Positions 51,247 to 60,712 of a DNA stretch of 64,000 bases are shown here, one piece after another. The stretch covers positions 1 to 64,000 of the forward strand of contig CACVKW010001130.1 of the NCBI GenBank assembly GCA_902749685.1, written 5' to 3'. A program made the position numbers and the translations under genes. Source of the DNA: Olavius sp. associated proteobacterium Delta 1 (lineage in GTDB: Bacteria; Desulfobacterota; Desulfobacteria; Desulfobacterales; JAFDCJ01). Position 1 is the first letter of the stretch. Each line of letters starts with the position of its first letter. The notes beneath the pieces were generated by a model, which was not told the DNA's origin, did no database searches, and saw only the letters and a program-made list of their open reading frames with translations.

Positions 51247-52806
51247 ATGAGCACTATCGATACGGAGACATCCTTTTCCCGGCAAGACCTTAAACTGCTT
51301 TATGAGGTCTCCACTTCCATTCATGCCATTAAAGATTTCGACGAGATGCTGCGGGTGGTGTTGCACAAAATAAAAGAAGTTTTTCAGATCGATGGGGCAT
51401 CTCTTGCCCTGCATGAGCCGGATCAAAAAATGTTTTACTTCATTAAAACCGTAGAAATGCAGCGAGACGGAGGGCAAAAAGACATCGAAAAAATGCATTT
51501 CCCGGATCATCTCGGGGTCGCCGGCTGGGTGCTGCAAAATAACCAATCAGTATTAATCTCAGATGCCTCAAAAGATAAGCGTATATATAAAGAATTCTCT
51601 TTAGACAAAGAACTTCCCACCCGGTCGATGATTTGCGTGCCCCTGCGGACTCCCACGGCAATCACCGGCGTGCTCTATGCGATCAACAAGCTGGAAGGCA
51701 GTTTTTCTGCCAAGGATTCACGGCTGATGGAGATTATGTCCGTCACCCTGGCAATGGCGATTGAAAATGCTAAAAATTACGGGGTACTTAAACAGTATGC
51801 CAATTCATTGGAGGAAAAAAATCGCAGACTCATGTCGGAGGTTCAGCAGCGTTTCAAAGTCCATGGATTGATTGCCTCGAGTTCTTCGATGCGCCAGCTT
51901 TTTTCTCTGATGGAAAAGGTGATCGATGTGACAACCACTATTATGATACAGGGTGAAACCGGCACCGGAAAAGAACTGATTGCCAAAGTCATCCATTACA
52001 ACGGTCCTTTGAAGGACAAGCCTTTTGTGGCCGAGAATTGTGGTGCGCTATCTGAAAACCTGCTGGAAAGCGAGTTGTTTGGCCATGTGAAAGGCGCCTT
52101 TACCGGAGCAATATCAGATAAAAAGGGACTTTTCGAAATGGCCGACGGCGGGACGGTCCTGTTAGATGAGATTGGGGAAACGCCGCCTTCCATGCAGGTG
52201 AAACTGCTGAGAGTGCTGCAGGACGGCCAGTTCAGACCCGTTGGTGCTTCTTATTGCATTAATGTGAATGTGAGAATCATTGCCAGTACCAATCGCAATC
52301 TTGAAGATGAAATGGCCAAAGGCAATTTTCGCGAGGATCTATATTATCGAGTCAATGTCTTTCCGCTTACCATCCCACCTTTGCGAGAGAGAAAAGAAGA
52401 TATTCCAATTCTGGCGGCTCACTTTTTAAAAGAATTTGCCCAAAAGTTCAATCGAACCTCACCCCGGCTGACATCCAGCGCCCTGGAGCTATTATCATCC
52501 TATGACTGGCCCGGCAACGTTCGTGAGCTCCAGAATGAAATGGAGCGAGCCCTGACTCTGGCCGGCAGCGATATAGAAATATCCGAAAAGTACCTATCCA
52601 GCAAAATCTTTGATCCAATGGACAATACAGGTCCCGTATTAGATCGGAGCGGCACATTGCAGGAGGTGACCGAACGTATTGAAATACAAATGGTGCGTGA
52701 AGCCCTTGAAACAGCCGGTGGCAATCGATCACATGCATCAAATCTGCTGGGAATAACGCGGCAGGGATTGCTGAACAAAATTAAGCGCTATGATATTGAG
52801 AAATAA
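51247..52806 (+). CDS. Sigma-54-dependent transcriptional activator with GAF domain
   Basis: A 519-residue bacterial enhancer-binding protein. GAF sensor at about 25-175, AAA+ domain at about 205-440 with Walker A GETGTGKE (236-243), the sigma-54-contact loop GAFTGA (283-288) and Walker B GGTVLLDEIGE, and a Fis-type HTH at the end (GNRSHASNLLGITRQGLLNK). There is no receiver domain, so a small molecule bound to GAF is the likely signal. The start has AGGGAGA 6-7 nt upstream. It is convergent with livF; its targets may be elsewhere, or the neighbouring amt/glt genes. Confidence 0.9.
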   Translation: MSTIDTETSFSRQDLKLLYEVSTSIHAIKDFDEMLRVVLHKIKEVFQIDGASLALHEPDQKMFYFIKTVEMQRDGGQKDIEKMHFPDHLGVAGWVLQNNQSVLISDASKDKRIYKEFSLDKELPTRSMICVPLRTPTAITGVLYAINKLEGSFSAKDSRLMEIMSVTLAMAIENAKNYGVLKQYANSLEEKNRRLMSEVQQRFKVHGLIASSSSMRQLFSLMEKVIDVTTTIMIQGETGTGKELIAKVIHYNGPLKDKPFVAENCGALSENLLESELFGHVKGAFTGAISDKKGLFEMADGGTVLLDEIGETPPSMQVKLLRVLQDGQFRPVGASYCINVNVRIIASTNRNLEDEMAKGNFREDLYYRVNVFPLTIPPLRERKEDIPILAAHFLKEFAQKFNRTSPRLTSSALELLSSYDWPGNVRELQNEMERALTLAGSDIEISEKYLSSKIFDPMDNTGPVLDRSGTLQEVTERIEIQMVREALETAGGNRSHASNLLGITRQGLLNKIKRYDIEK

Positions 52807-52950
52807 AATGTGTTTGTTGCTGAGCCCGTCTGAAGCCGTTTCGAATGGCAAGTGACATACCTGGGGGGGGATGATGGAAAACGGGGCGGACTATCTTGGC
52901 AAGATATCCATATTTTCGAACTTTATAAAAGAAGATCTGCAACTCGTAAC

Positions 52951-53655
52951 TTACAACCCCAGATAGGTCTTGCGAATATGTGGATTTTCCAGAAGTTCCG
53001 GACCGGCTCCACTCAGCGCAACCTGACCGTTTTCGAGGACGTAGCCCCGGTTGGAGATTTTAAGCGAGTGGAAGACATTCTGTTCGATTAGCAGGATCGA
53101 GGTGCCTTGCTGGTTGATTTTTTCAATGATTTCAAAAATAGTACTGACCAGAACCGGAGCCAGGCCTAAAGACGGTTCATCCAGCATCATGAGGGCGGGC
53201 AGTGACATCAAACCACGGCCCATAGCCAGCATCTGCTGTTCACCCCCACTGAGCGTGCCGGCTTTCTGGCTGAGGCGCTCCTTGAGCCTCGGGAAATAGC
53301 CGAACACCTGCTGCATGGTTTCAGACTGTATTTTTATGCTGCGGGAAAACTGAGCACCCATTTCCAGGTTTTCCAGCACCGTCATGGTGGGAAATATTTG
53401 TCTGCCTTCCGGAACATGACTGATGCCCTGTTCGACGATGTGCGACGAAGGTGCCTGGGAAATCTTGTTGCCATCCAGAGAAATTGATCCCCGGCGGGGT
53501 CTTAACATTCCTGAAATGGTTTTAAGCAGCGAGGATTTGCCGGCGCCATTGGAACCAATAACTGAAACAACTTCCCCCTGCTCGACGTCGAAGCTGACCC
53601 CTCTGAGGGCCTGCAAATCTCCGTAATATACATCGATTTCATTGACCTTGAGCAC
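52951..53655 (-). CDS. livF: Branched-chain amino-acid ABC transporter ATPase LivF
   Basis: A 234-residue ABC ATPase: Walker A GSNGAGKSS, signature LSGGEQQMLAMGRGLMSLP, Walker B LMMLDEPSLGLAP and VYYGDLQALRGVSFDV at the start. It is the last gene of livKHMGF on the minus strand and overlaps livG by 17 nt. With LivG it powers uptake of leucine-type amino acids or related amides; the binding protein decides which. Confidence 0.85.
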   Translation of the reverse strand: MLKVNEIDVYYGDLQALRGVSFDVEQGEVVSVIGSNGAGKSSLLKTISGMLRPRRGSISLDGNKISQAPSSHIVEQGISHVPEGRQIFPTMTVLENLEMGAQFSRSIKIQSETMQQVFGYFPRLKERLSQKAGTLSGGEQQMLAMGRGLMSLPALMMLDEPSLGLAPVLVSTIFEIIEKINQQGTSILLIEQNVFHSLKISNRGYVLENGQVALSGAGPELLENPHIRKTYLGL

Positions 53656-54373
53656 TCAAAAACTCCTTACCCAGATAGGCTTCGATAACTTCATTGTTTT
53701 TGACAACCTCATCCGGCTTGCCTTCAGCGATTTTCACCCCGTAACTGATCACAATCACCCGCTGGGAAAGGGCCATTACACCTCGCATGACGTGCTCGAT
53801 TAATAAAATACTGACTCCCTGCCGGTTGATTTCTTTTAATAGGGTGATCAAGGCATCGACTTCGGTTGGGTTCAAGCCCGCCATTACTTCATCCAGCAGC
53901 AAAACTTTTGGCCGTGTGGCCAGGGCCCTGGCCAACTCAAGCCGTTTGCGCAGGGGCAGCGGCAGTCCCTGGGCCTCCTGGTGAACCCAGCTGGAAAGGC
54001 CCATGAAATCGATGATTTTAAGCGCCGCTTTTTGGGCTCTGGCGGTTGATTTTTCCCTGGCGAGCGCACCGACCATCACATTGTCCAGCACAGAAATGGT
54101 CAAAAAGGGTTTGACGATCTGAAAAGTCCGGGCGATACCCAGTTGACAGATCTGAAAAGGCTGCAAACCGCGCAGTGTCTTTTCTTCAAAATAGATTTCA
54201 CCCTCATCCGGCGGTAGAAAACCGCTCAAGCAGTTAAATACCGTCGTCTTGCCCGCTCCATTCGGGCCGATCAATGCCAGGACCTCATCCTTTTGCAACT
54301 CAAAGGAAAGGTTGCCCACCGCCATCAGACCGCCGAAGGCTTTGGTTATTTTATTAGCTGATAATATGCTCAC
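53639..54373 (-). CDS. livG: Branched-chain amino-acid ABC transporter ATPase LivG
   Basis: A 244-residue ATPase. Walker A is GPNGAGKTT and Walker B LLLDEVMAGLNPTE, typical for LivG. The signature motif, normally LSGGQ or LSYGQ, reads LPLPLRKRLELARALA, a variant seen in a subgroup of LivG proteins as I recall. The C-terminus YLGKEF is usual. It lies 8 bp after livM. Confidence 0.85.
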   Translation of the reverse strand: MSILSANKITKAFGGLMAVGNLSFELQKDEVLALIGPNGAGKTTVFNCLSGFLPPDEGEIYFEEKTLRGLQPFQICQLGIARTFQIVKPFLTISVLDNVMVGALAREKSTARAQKAALKIIDFMGLSSWVHQEAQGLPLPLRKRLELARALATRPKVLLLDEVMAGLNPTEVDALITLLKEINRQGVSILLIEHVMRGVMALSQRVIVISYGVKIAEGKPDEVVKNNEVIEAYLGKEFLSAQGQ

Positions 54374-54381
54374 ATTAAACC

Positions 54382-55341
54382 CTAAAATTGCAGTATCGGT
54401 CTTAAAATTCGTTTTACGTAAACAATGATTCCTTTGGGCATGAACAGAACCACCAGTATGGCCAACAGTCCGTAGAGGACAAGGTGTAAACCCTCCAGAC
54501 CGCCTTTGGCAAAATATGCCCGGGAGATTTCCGACAGCGGCGTTAAAATAAAAGATCCGACCACCGGGCCGAATAGCGTTCCCAACCCACCGACGATGGG
54601 TCTCAGAATGAGTTCAATGCTGGTTGACATCCCGAACAGGGTGTTTGGGTGCAGATAAAAAATATAGTTGGCATAAAATGCACCGGCCAGCGACGTCATA
54701 AATGCGCTGATGGCAATGGCCATCATATTGTACTTGAAGGTATTGACCCCGAGAGACTGGGCGGCTTCTTCATCTTCCCGGATGGCGACGATGAAGCGGC
54801 CCAATTTGGAGGTTTCGATCAGGCGCACCGCAGCCAGTGATGCCACCATATAACCCAGGGCGATATAGTAGTAGGGGACATTCCCCCTGAACTGGAAATT
54901 ATAGAAAGACGGGTCAAAATCCAGGAAAATGCCTGTAAAAGATCCGAGTGCCTCGATGTGGGATACCGCCAAGCGCGTAATTTCGGCAAATGCGATGGTC
55001 AGAATGACAAAATAAACCCCTCTGAGCCCGAAGCGGAATCCCAATAATCCAAGAAAAAGGGCGATGCCGACGGCCATGATTCCGCCGATGAACATGCCGA
55101 TCCAGGGGGTCAGGCCGAACGTCTGTGCCAGATAAGTGGTGGCGTATGCCCCGATGCCGATATACAGTGCATGGCCCAGGGAAATATGCCCGGTGTATCC
55201 CGTCAACACGTTCCAGGACTGGCCGACATAGGCCCAGTAGAAGATCATCACGAAGATGCCCAGGGCGTAGTTATCCAGAAACAGGGGCAGCAGCAGCAGG
55301 ATTACTAAACCGGCGGCCAGCAGCAGGTGAAGCCGTTTCAT
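54382..55341 (-). CDS. livM: Branched-chain amino-acid ABC transporter permease LivM
   Basis: A 319-residue inner-membrane permease with about nine helices. YTGHISLGHALYIGIGAYAT and the EDEEAAQSLGVNTFKYNMMA loop (interface with the ATPase) are the LivM hallmarks. It overlaps livH by 4 nt, showing coupling. Confidence 0.85.
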   Translation of the reverse strand: MKRLHLLLAAGLVILLLLPLFLDNYALGIFVMIFYWAYVGQSWNVLTGYTGHISLGHALYIGIGAYATTYLAQTFGLTPWIGMFIGGIMAVGIALFLGLLGFRFGLRGVYFVILTIAFAEITRLAVSHIEALGSFTGIFLDFDPSFYNFQFRGNVPYYYIALGYMVASLAAVRLIETSKLGRFIVAIREDEEAAQSLGVNTFKYNMMAIAISAFMTSLAGAFYANYIFYLHPNTLFGMSTSIELILRPIVGGLGTLFGPVVGSFILTPLSEISRAYFAKGGLEGLHLVLYGLLAILVVLFMPKGIIVYVKRILRPILQF

Positions 55342-56207
55342 TTTTTCCCCCCCAAAAGCCCCTGAGGACGAAACAGCATGATGATGATCAAAATGCTGAA
55401 ACTGACCGCGTGTTTAAGTGTCGCCGGCAGGAACAGCGTCGAAACCGATTCGGCGACACCCAGTATAAGACCGCCTACCAGGGCACCGATCAGGTTGCCC
55501 ATGCCTCCCAGGATGACCACGATAAATGCCGTCAAAGTAAAATCATGTCCCATGTGGGGCGATATCGGCATCAGTGGTAGCAGCAGCACTCCTGCGGCAG
55601 CGGTTGTGGCAGCTCCCAATGCGAACGCGACATTATGGATTCGATCGACATTGATTCCAACCAGGATCGCACCGGTGCGATTATCGGCTGCAGCCCGGAT
55701 ACGTTTACCGATGGTGGTTTTTTTCAATAAGATGAATATCAGGATGGTAATTAAAATGGCCAGACCAAAGGCAATCAGGCGTGAGACATCGATCATGATC
55801 GGCCCGATCCACAAGGTTTTGAGGCTCAGGGCGGTTTGAGGGCTGCGGTGATCCGGTCCCCAGAATAGCAGGGCTAAATTTTCCAAAATCAGCCCCACCG
55901 AAACCAACGGGAGCACTTGCATGGCTTCGGGAAAATCGAGAATCCGGTTAACGACCGAGGCTTGTATCAGATAACCCAGTACGAAAATCACCGCCGCCAC
56001 AATCACCAGGGAAAGATAAGGGTCTAGGCCAAGCAGGACGAAAATCCAGTAAGATACATACATGGCCATGACCATCATCTGGCCATGGGCAAAATTGATG
56101 ACGCCCATGACACCAAAAATCAGGGAGAGACCCAGGGCGATTAAGCCATAGATCCCTCCCAATAAAATTCCCTGGATGCTGAGTTGAATCGCTAGGTTTG
56201 AATCCAT
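55338..56207 (-). CDS. livH: Branched-chain amino-acid ABC transporter permease LivH
   Basis: A 289-residue permease with about eight helices. GGIYGLIALGLSLIFGVMGV, NFAHGQMMVMAMY and the loop RAAADNRTGAILVGINVDRI are LivH hallmarks. It starts 5 bp after the binding-protein gene. Partner of LivM. Confidence 0.85.
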   Translation of the reverse strand: MDSNLAIQLSIQGILLGGIYGLIALGLSLIFGVMGVINFAHGQMMVMAMYVSYWIFVLLGLDPYLSLVIVAAVIFVLGYLIQASVVNRILDFPEAMQVLPLVSVGLILENLALLFWGPDHRSPQTALSLKTLWIGPIMIDVSRLIAFGLAILITILIFILLKKTTIGKRIRAAADNRTGAILVGINVDRIHNVAFALGAATTAAAGVLLLPLMPISPHMGHDFTLTAFIVVILGGMGNLIGALVGGLILGVAESVSTLFLPATLKHAVSFSILIIIMLFRPQGLLGGKK

Positions 56208-56212
56208 CCCGG

Positions 56213-57499
56213 CTACCGCTCCCAGAGCTGGGGTGCCGGAAAAACGATCTTATCGGACTGGGCAAACTCTTTGGGTGCCACGATCTTGACCCGCTTGAGC
56301 AGGTCGGCATCGGGTTGGACCTGGATCAGCGCGGTTAAAGCGCCCGTGTTGTCACCTTTTTCGTTAAACTGGATTGGACCGCCGACCACCGGGTGATTTT
56401 TGAAATTGGTCTGACGCGCGGCTGCCAGAATCTTTTCGGGATCTGTCGAGGCGGCTCGTTCCAGGATATCGCCGATAACCTGGATGCCGGTGTACGCATA
56501 GGCACTATTGGTATCCAGATAGCGGTTATGGGCTTTTTGGAAGGCCGCATTGGCCTGCTGATAAACCGCGCTGTTGGGGTTAATCCAGGGTACATTGACC
56601 ATGACGTAATAAATCAGTTTATCCAGATCCTTGATGACATCCGGTTCATACCAGCCCGGGGAGCCGGGGCCATAGATGCCCAACAATTCGACTCGCTGCT
56701 TATAGAGTTCCCTGGCTAAGATGATACCGTCACCGGGGCGTGAGACCGGGAACAAAATGTCCGGTTTGGCGGCCTTAATGCGGGCGACTTCGGCCGACAG
56801 ATCGTGTATTCCCAAGGGGTACTGGACACGATCGACAATTTCAATGGGCATGCCGGATTTTTCCATAAATTTGACAAAACCGCCCGACATACCCTTGCCA
56901 AAGGCATCCGCTGTGTTGGTTACCACCGCACGCTTGGGCATGACCCCTTTCATGTCGGTGACCATTTTAAGATATTTGACCGCTCCGTTGAGCAATCCGG
57001 AGACGGTGATAAAAACGCGATAGGTATATTTTTTGCCTTTGCCGGTAACCTTGTCCAGGGCAGCCACGTCCATAATAAAAGGCACCTGGCGTTGCTCACA
57101 CAGGGTGGAGATAGCCAGCGCGACACCGCTTTGAAACGGCCCGGTCATCACCGCTGCGCCCCCATTAATCAGGCGGTCGGCCTCTGACCGGCCAACTTCG
57201 GGTTTGCTTTCACTGTCCCCCAACAGCAGTTCCAGCTTGGCGCCATCCATGGATTTAATGCCGCCCATGGCATTAATGTAATCAACGGCCAGTTGATTGC
57301 CCCGGCGCTGGCCCACACCGATGACGGCCAGCGGTCCGGTGGCCGGCTGGACAGATCCGATTTTAATCGTGGGGGGTGCCGCTCGCAGCAGGGTGGGCAC
57401 ACCGAATGTGGATGCCGCCACTCCGATGCCGGCGGCCCCGCTAACTTTTAAAAAGGTTCTGCGATCGATGCCTTTATTCGTTAATTTGTTCTGGCTCAT
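56213..57499 (-). CDS. LivK-type substrate-binding protein with Tat-like signal
   Basis: A 428-residue periplasmic binding protein of type I fold. The N-terminus has the twin-arginine motif DRRTFLKVSGAAGIGVAAST, unusual for such proteins but common in anaerobes. IKIGSVQPATGPLAVIGVGQ, INAMGGIKSMDGAKLELLLG and AVMTGPFQSGVALAISTLCE match LivJ/LivK-like amide/amino-acid binders. The ligand could be an amino acid, urea-type amide or short acid. First gene of the operon, with GGGAGG 8 nt upstream of the ATG. Confidence 0.8.
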   Translation of the reverse strand: MSQNKLTNKGIDRRTFLKVSGAAGIGVAASTFGVPTLLRAAPPTIKIGSVQPATGPLAVIGVGQRRGNQLAVDYINAMGGIKSMDGAKLELLLGDSESKPEVGRSEADRLINGGAAVMTGPFQSGVALAISTLCEQRQVPFIMDVAALDKVTGKGKKYTYRVFITVSGLLNGAVKYLKMVTDMKGVMPKRAVVTNTADAFGKGMSGGFVKFMEKSGMPIEIVDRVQYPLGIHDLSAEVARIKAAKPDILFPVSRPGDGIILARELYKQRVELLGIYGPGSPGWYEPDVIKDLDKLIYYVMVNVPWINPNSAVYQQANAAFQKAHNRYLDTNSAYAYTGIQVIGDILERAASTDPEKILAAARQTNFKNHPVVGGPIQFNEKGDNTGALTALIQVQPDADLLKRVKIVAPKEFAQSDKIVFPAPQLWER

Positions 57500-57851
57500 A
57501 GCTATTCCTCCCTTCGTTGATTAAGGAAATGATTGGGTTCTTCACGTAAATTTGGAGACGGCTTCCGTCCGTGTGGCTGAAGATGATTCATTTTCTATGA
57601 TGAGCTTATTTCCTATATAGGATATCTTGCGAAGTCAAGAATTAATCCAATGCCAGATTTATCTTATTACTATTTCAGAGAAAAAAATCCTTTTCTGACT
57701 GGATTTTTTGGTGTAAAGCAACAGGGCATTAACGCCATAAAAATTCAGATCGCCAATTCAGAGTGACATCAAAGTAATGGCTAAACCTGTTGAATCAGAT
57801 GTTATTAACAGAGAATAAAATCCTAAATTTCAAGCACCAAATTACAATTGG
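57500..57851. other. Divergent promoter region
   Basis: About 350 bp, AT-rich, without a gene, between the divergent liv operon and the GlcD-like gene. It ends in a REP-type palindrome. No certain promoter boxes were seen. Confidence 0.35.
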
Positions 57852-57884
57852 TTCGGCAAGCTCACCACCCTGAGCCCGGTCGAA
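57852..57884. repeat. REP-type palindrome
   Basis: TTCGGCAAGCTCA and TGAGCCCGGTCGAA are imperfect inverted arms around CCACCC. The pattern 'TTCGnCnAGCTCA' is that of widespread REP palindromes, mobilised by REP-associated transposases; a remnant of such a transposase lies at 3117-3328. Confidence 0.5.
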
Positions 57885-57973
57885 GGGTAAATCTCAAAAT
57901 TTAATATTCAATGACCAAAACATTTACCACCACTTTTTTTTGTGATGGTGCCATGATGGCTAGGGAGGATAAT

Positions 57974-59362
57974 TTGAAATTCAATTCGCTCAATCAAACC
58001 CACATCGAACATCTGCAGGCCATGGTGGCTTCGGATCGATTTTCGGCCGGGGAGTCGGTTCTTGATCTGCACGCCAGGGATCAGTCGAGTCATCCACCCC
58101 ATCGGCCGGAGGCTGTTATCTGGCCGATTTTCCCATCCGAGGTCGCTGAAATTCTCAAGTATGCCAATGCCAATCTGATTCCGATAACCGGCTGGGGTTC
58201 CGGATCCAGCCTGGAGGGCAATCCGATTCCGCTAAAAGGGGGCCTGGTCTTGGATTTTAACCAGATGAATCGCATTCTGGAGATACGGGACGAGGATTTT
58301 CAGGCTGATGTGGAGCCGGGGGTGGTGTTTCAGGATTTAAATGAAAAGCTTAAGCATACCGGACTTTTTTTCCCGCCGGACCCCGGTGCACGGGCGACGC
58401 TGGGAGGCATGATCGCCAATAATGCCAGTGGAACCCGCACCATCTACTACGGATCCACCAAAGATTATGTGCTAAAATTGTCCGTCGCCTTGGCCAATGG
58501 CGAGATCATCGAAATGGGTACCCGGGCCAGCAAGACATCTTCCGGCTATGACCTGATTCGATTGTTTGTCGGTTCAGAAGGAACCCTGGGGATTGTGGTT
58601 GGCGCGACGGTGCGCCTGGCTGGATTACCGGCAGAGTTTTCGGCGGCCATTGCCAACTTCCCATCGATCGAAAAGGCCGGCAAGGCGGTCTTTGAAATTA
58701 TGCGCGGCGGACTGAATCCGGCCGCCCTGGAACTGCTGGGACCGGAATGCGTCGAATTGATGAACCGCGAAGCAAGCCTGGGGTTAGATGTGATGCCGAC
58801 AATTTTCATGGAGTTTCACGGCGCCACCACCCGCCAGCTGGCAGAAATACTGGAAATGGCCGAAGAAATCTGCAGGGAGCAGGGATGCCGCAGCTTCAAG
58901 CCGGGGTTGGGCCGATCGGAAAGGGACCGTATTTTCCAGGCCCGCCATGATTTGGGTGAGATGATCACCCGCAATCACGCTGACAGCCGGATTAAGGTGA
59001 TGGACGTGGCGGTGCCCATTACCGCCTATTCAGAAGTGATCGACGCCATCAATCAAGAGATTGCAGGGACCAATCTGGCGACCTATTATATCAGCCACGC
59101 CGGCAATGGGAATGTGCACCTGAACATCCTTTGCAAAAAAGGCGACCGCAAGCAGTGGGTTTTGATTGAGGAGATTGTGGATCGTCTGGTAGCTAAAACA
59201 CTGGAACTGGGGGGCACTGCCACCGGCGAGCATGGCATCGGACTGGGAAAAAGAAAATTTATGGTCGCCGAGCATGGATCCAGCCTGAAATGGATGCAGC
59301 AGATTAAATCAGTGTTTGATCCCAACGGCATTTTAAATCCCGGTAAAATATTTCCATCCTAG
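57974..59362 (+). CDS. FAD-linked oxidase, glycolate oxidase GlcD / D-lactate dehydrogenase type
   Basis: A 462-residue flavoprotein. The FAD domain shows ITGWGSGSSLEGNPIPLKGG, DPGARATLGGMIANNASGTR and SSGYDLIRLFVGSEGTLGIV; the C-terminal cap shows HAGNGNVHLN and GTATGEHGIGLGKRK, with the conserved His/Glu. The frame opens at 57911 with ATG, but TTG at 57974 has GGGAGG 5 nt upstream and fits the family length, so it is preferred. D-lactate, glycolate or a related 2-hydroxy acid is the likely substrate. It could complement the lutABC operon. No GlcF-like partner adjoins. Confidence 0.8.
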   Translation: MKFNSLNQTHIEHLQAMVASDRFSAGESVLDLHARDQSSHPPHRPEAVIWPIFPSEVAEILKYANANLIPITGWGSGSSLEGNPIPLKGGLVLDFNQMNRILEIRDEDFQADVEPGVVFQDLNEKLKHTGLFFPPDPGARATLGGMIANNASGTRTIYYGSTKDYVLKLSVALANGEIIEMGTRASKTSSGYDLIRLFVGSEGTLGIVVGATVRLAGLPAEFSAAIANFPSIEKAGKAVFEIMRGGLNPAALELLGPECVELMNREASLGLDVMPTIFMEFHGATTRQLAEILEMAEEICREQGCRSFKPGLGRSERDRIFQARHDLGEMITRNHADSRIKVMDVAVPITAYSEVIDAINQEIAGTNLATYYISHAGNGNVHLNILCKKGDRKQWVLIEEIVDRLVAKTLELGGTATGEHGIGLGKRKFMVAEHGSSLKWMQQIKSVFDPNGILNPGKIFPS

Positions 59363-59380
59363 CAATATCCAAACAATAAA

Positions 59381-59410
59381 GGCCGTTAAAGTTTTTCAAC
59401 TTTAACGGCC
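59381..59410 (+). terminator. Hairpin behind the GlcD-like gene
   Basis: GGCCGTTAAAGTT and AACTTTAACGGCC form a perfect 13-bp stem with loop TTTC, 18 bp after the stop. No T-run follows, so it may be an mRNA-stabilising or weak terminator hairpin. Confidence 0.55.
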
Positions 59411-59528
59411 GTTGCGATGAATGAAACTCCGGTGCACCAGGGTTCAGATCAGGTTATTAATAAGGAGAGCAATTTGAGTCGGTTCGGCACGAAGTTCGAC
59501 TATGTATGCCACCTGTTGCTTGGGTTAA

Positions 59529-60269
59529 TTACTCTATACTGTCGACCAGTCCCCAGTCCTTGGCTTTTTCGGCACTAAACCAGGTGGTCTTGTTCTCCAG
59601 CTTTTCCCATTTGGTTTTATTCAATTTGGAATTCAGCGCCAGTTTGCCGATATAGCGATCCCGTAAAAGATGCATCAATTCATTTTGGGACCGAATATCA
59701 GAGGCCGTTTCACGCCCCGGCCATTTCCACAAAGCAGCTTCGTGCACCATGAAAATGGTCCCCGGAGCAGCCAGGCGGACATCGCAAACTGCAAAAACCG
59801 GTACGGCGGCACTGGCGATAATGCCGGAGGCATGCGCCGTGATCTTAAAACCTTTTCTTCTGGCGCGCTCAATCTGATCCGCCAGGGCCAGGCCTGAAAA
59901 GGCATCGCCGCCGGGGGAGTTAATGAAAAGATTCACGTCGCGAATCTCGGTATTGTTCTCCAGAACAACAAGATCATTCCACAGTCGGGTGACATCGGCC
60001 ACCGACAGTCCCGAGAAAATTTTGACAAAGGCTTTGTCCTTTGAAATAAAAGACAGCTGTGACAGGCGGCCCTCGGGATTGGCGACTTCCATGGATCTGT
60101 TCACCCGATCTGCTTCGGGCTCTTCTTTAACCGTTACATTTGTCTGATCCGAGGCCTGAAGGGTAACAACCACTTCCTGCGGTGCCGGCGGTGTGCTGTT
60201 AGTCGGCATCGTGGCGCAACTAACCAAAAAGACTCCCAACGCGATGAAAATAAAAATTTTTTTAACCAT
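59529..60269 (-). CDS. ClpP/crotonase-fold protease-like lipoprotein
   Basis: A 246-residue protein with a lipoprotein signal (lipobox LVSC, Cys18), so it is outside the cytoplasm. Residues about 80-240 have the ClpP fold: FINSPGGDAFSGLALADQIE, the likely nucleophile Ser153 in GIIASAAVP, and His176 in IFMVHEAALW. The charged loop after it and the C-terminal WFSAEKAKDWGLVDSIE are like ClpP. Known ClpP is cytosolic, and membrane proteases of this fold (SppA, NfeD) differ, so an envelope ClpP-like lipoprotein is uncommon. The start has GGAG 8-9 nt upstream. Its substrate is unknown. Confidence 0.75.
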   Translation of the reverse strand: MVKKIFIFIALGVFLVSCATMPTNSTPPAPQEVVVTLQASDQTNVTVKEEPEADRVNRSMEVANPEGRLSQLSFISKDKAFVKIFSGLSVADVTRLWNDLVVLENNTEIRDVNLFINSPGGDAFSGLALADQIERARRKGFKITAHASGIIASAAVPVFAVCDVRLAAPGTIFMVHEAALWKWPGRETASDIRSQNELMHLLRDRYIGKLALNSKLNKTKWEKLENKTTWFSAEKAKDWGLVDSIE

Positions 60270-60484
60270 GACTCAATCTCCTTCTGCATCTATTTTTTGT
60301 GAATTGCAAGTTTAAATATTGTCAAAGCAAGAAGCATACCAAAGTATTGACTAAGTTTGGCTTAAATATTTAATCCTAAATAACGGATAGTTAGAAGATC
60401 GTGTCGTATTTGAAGCGGGTCATTCAGGATGAGGCATTGATAAACAGTCACGGAATTGACATCTAGAGTCAATAATGCCATTAG

Positions 60485-60566
60485 TTAATTAATCCGCCCT
60501 GAAAAATAGCTCATCCAAGGCTGAAAACTGAAAACCTAGGTAGCCTTAGGCGCCGGCGGCTTAATT
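60485..60566 (-). repeat. MITE-like inverted-repeat element, copy 2
   Basis: Begins TTAATTAATCCGCCCTGAAA and ends GGCGGCTTAATT (60555-60566), so the ends are near-perfect inverted repeats, as in the copy at 17947. The interior is shorter (about 82 bp against 96) and only partly alike. The flank ATGC...TTTATGCTATTT is shared with copy 1. It lies about 215 bp upstream of the ClpP-like gene on the same strand. Around it, 60270-60712 has no gene. Confidence 0.55.
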
Positions 60567-60712
60567 GCTTTATGCTGCAAATATTATTTATGCTATTTAC
60601 CTTTTTGACCAATCAGCTATTCTGCAACTCAACTAGGATACCAGCCATCCATTTGGCCATATCACCATAATTTAACTATGTGGCTAATCAACCAATTCGG
60701 GGGAGGATTGCT

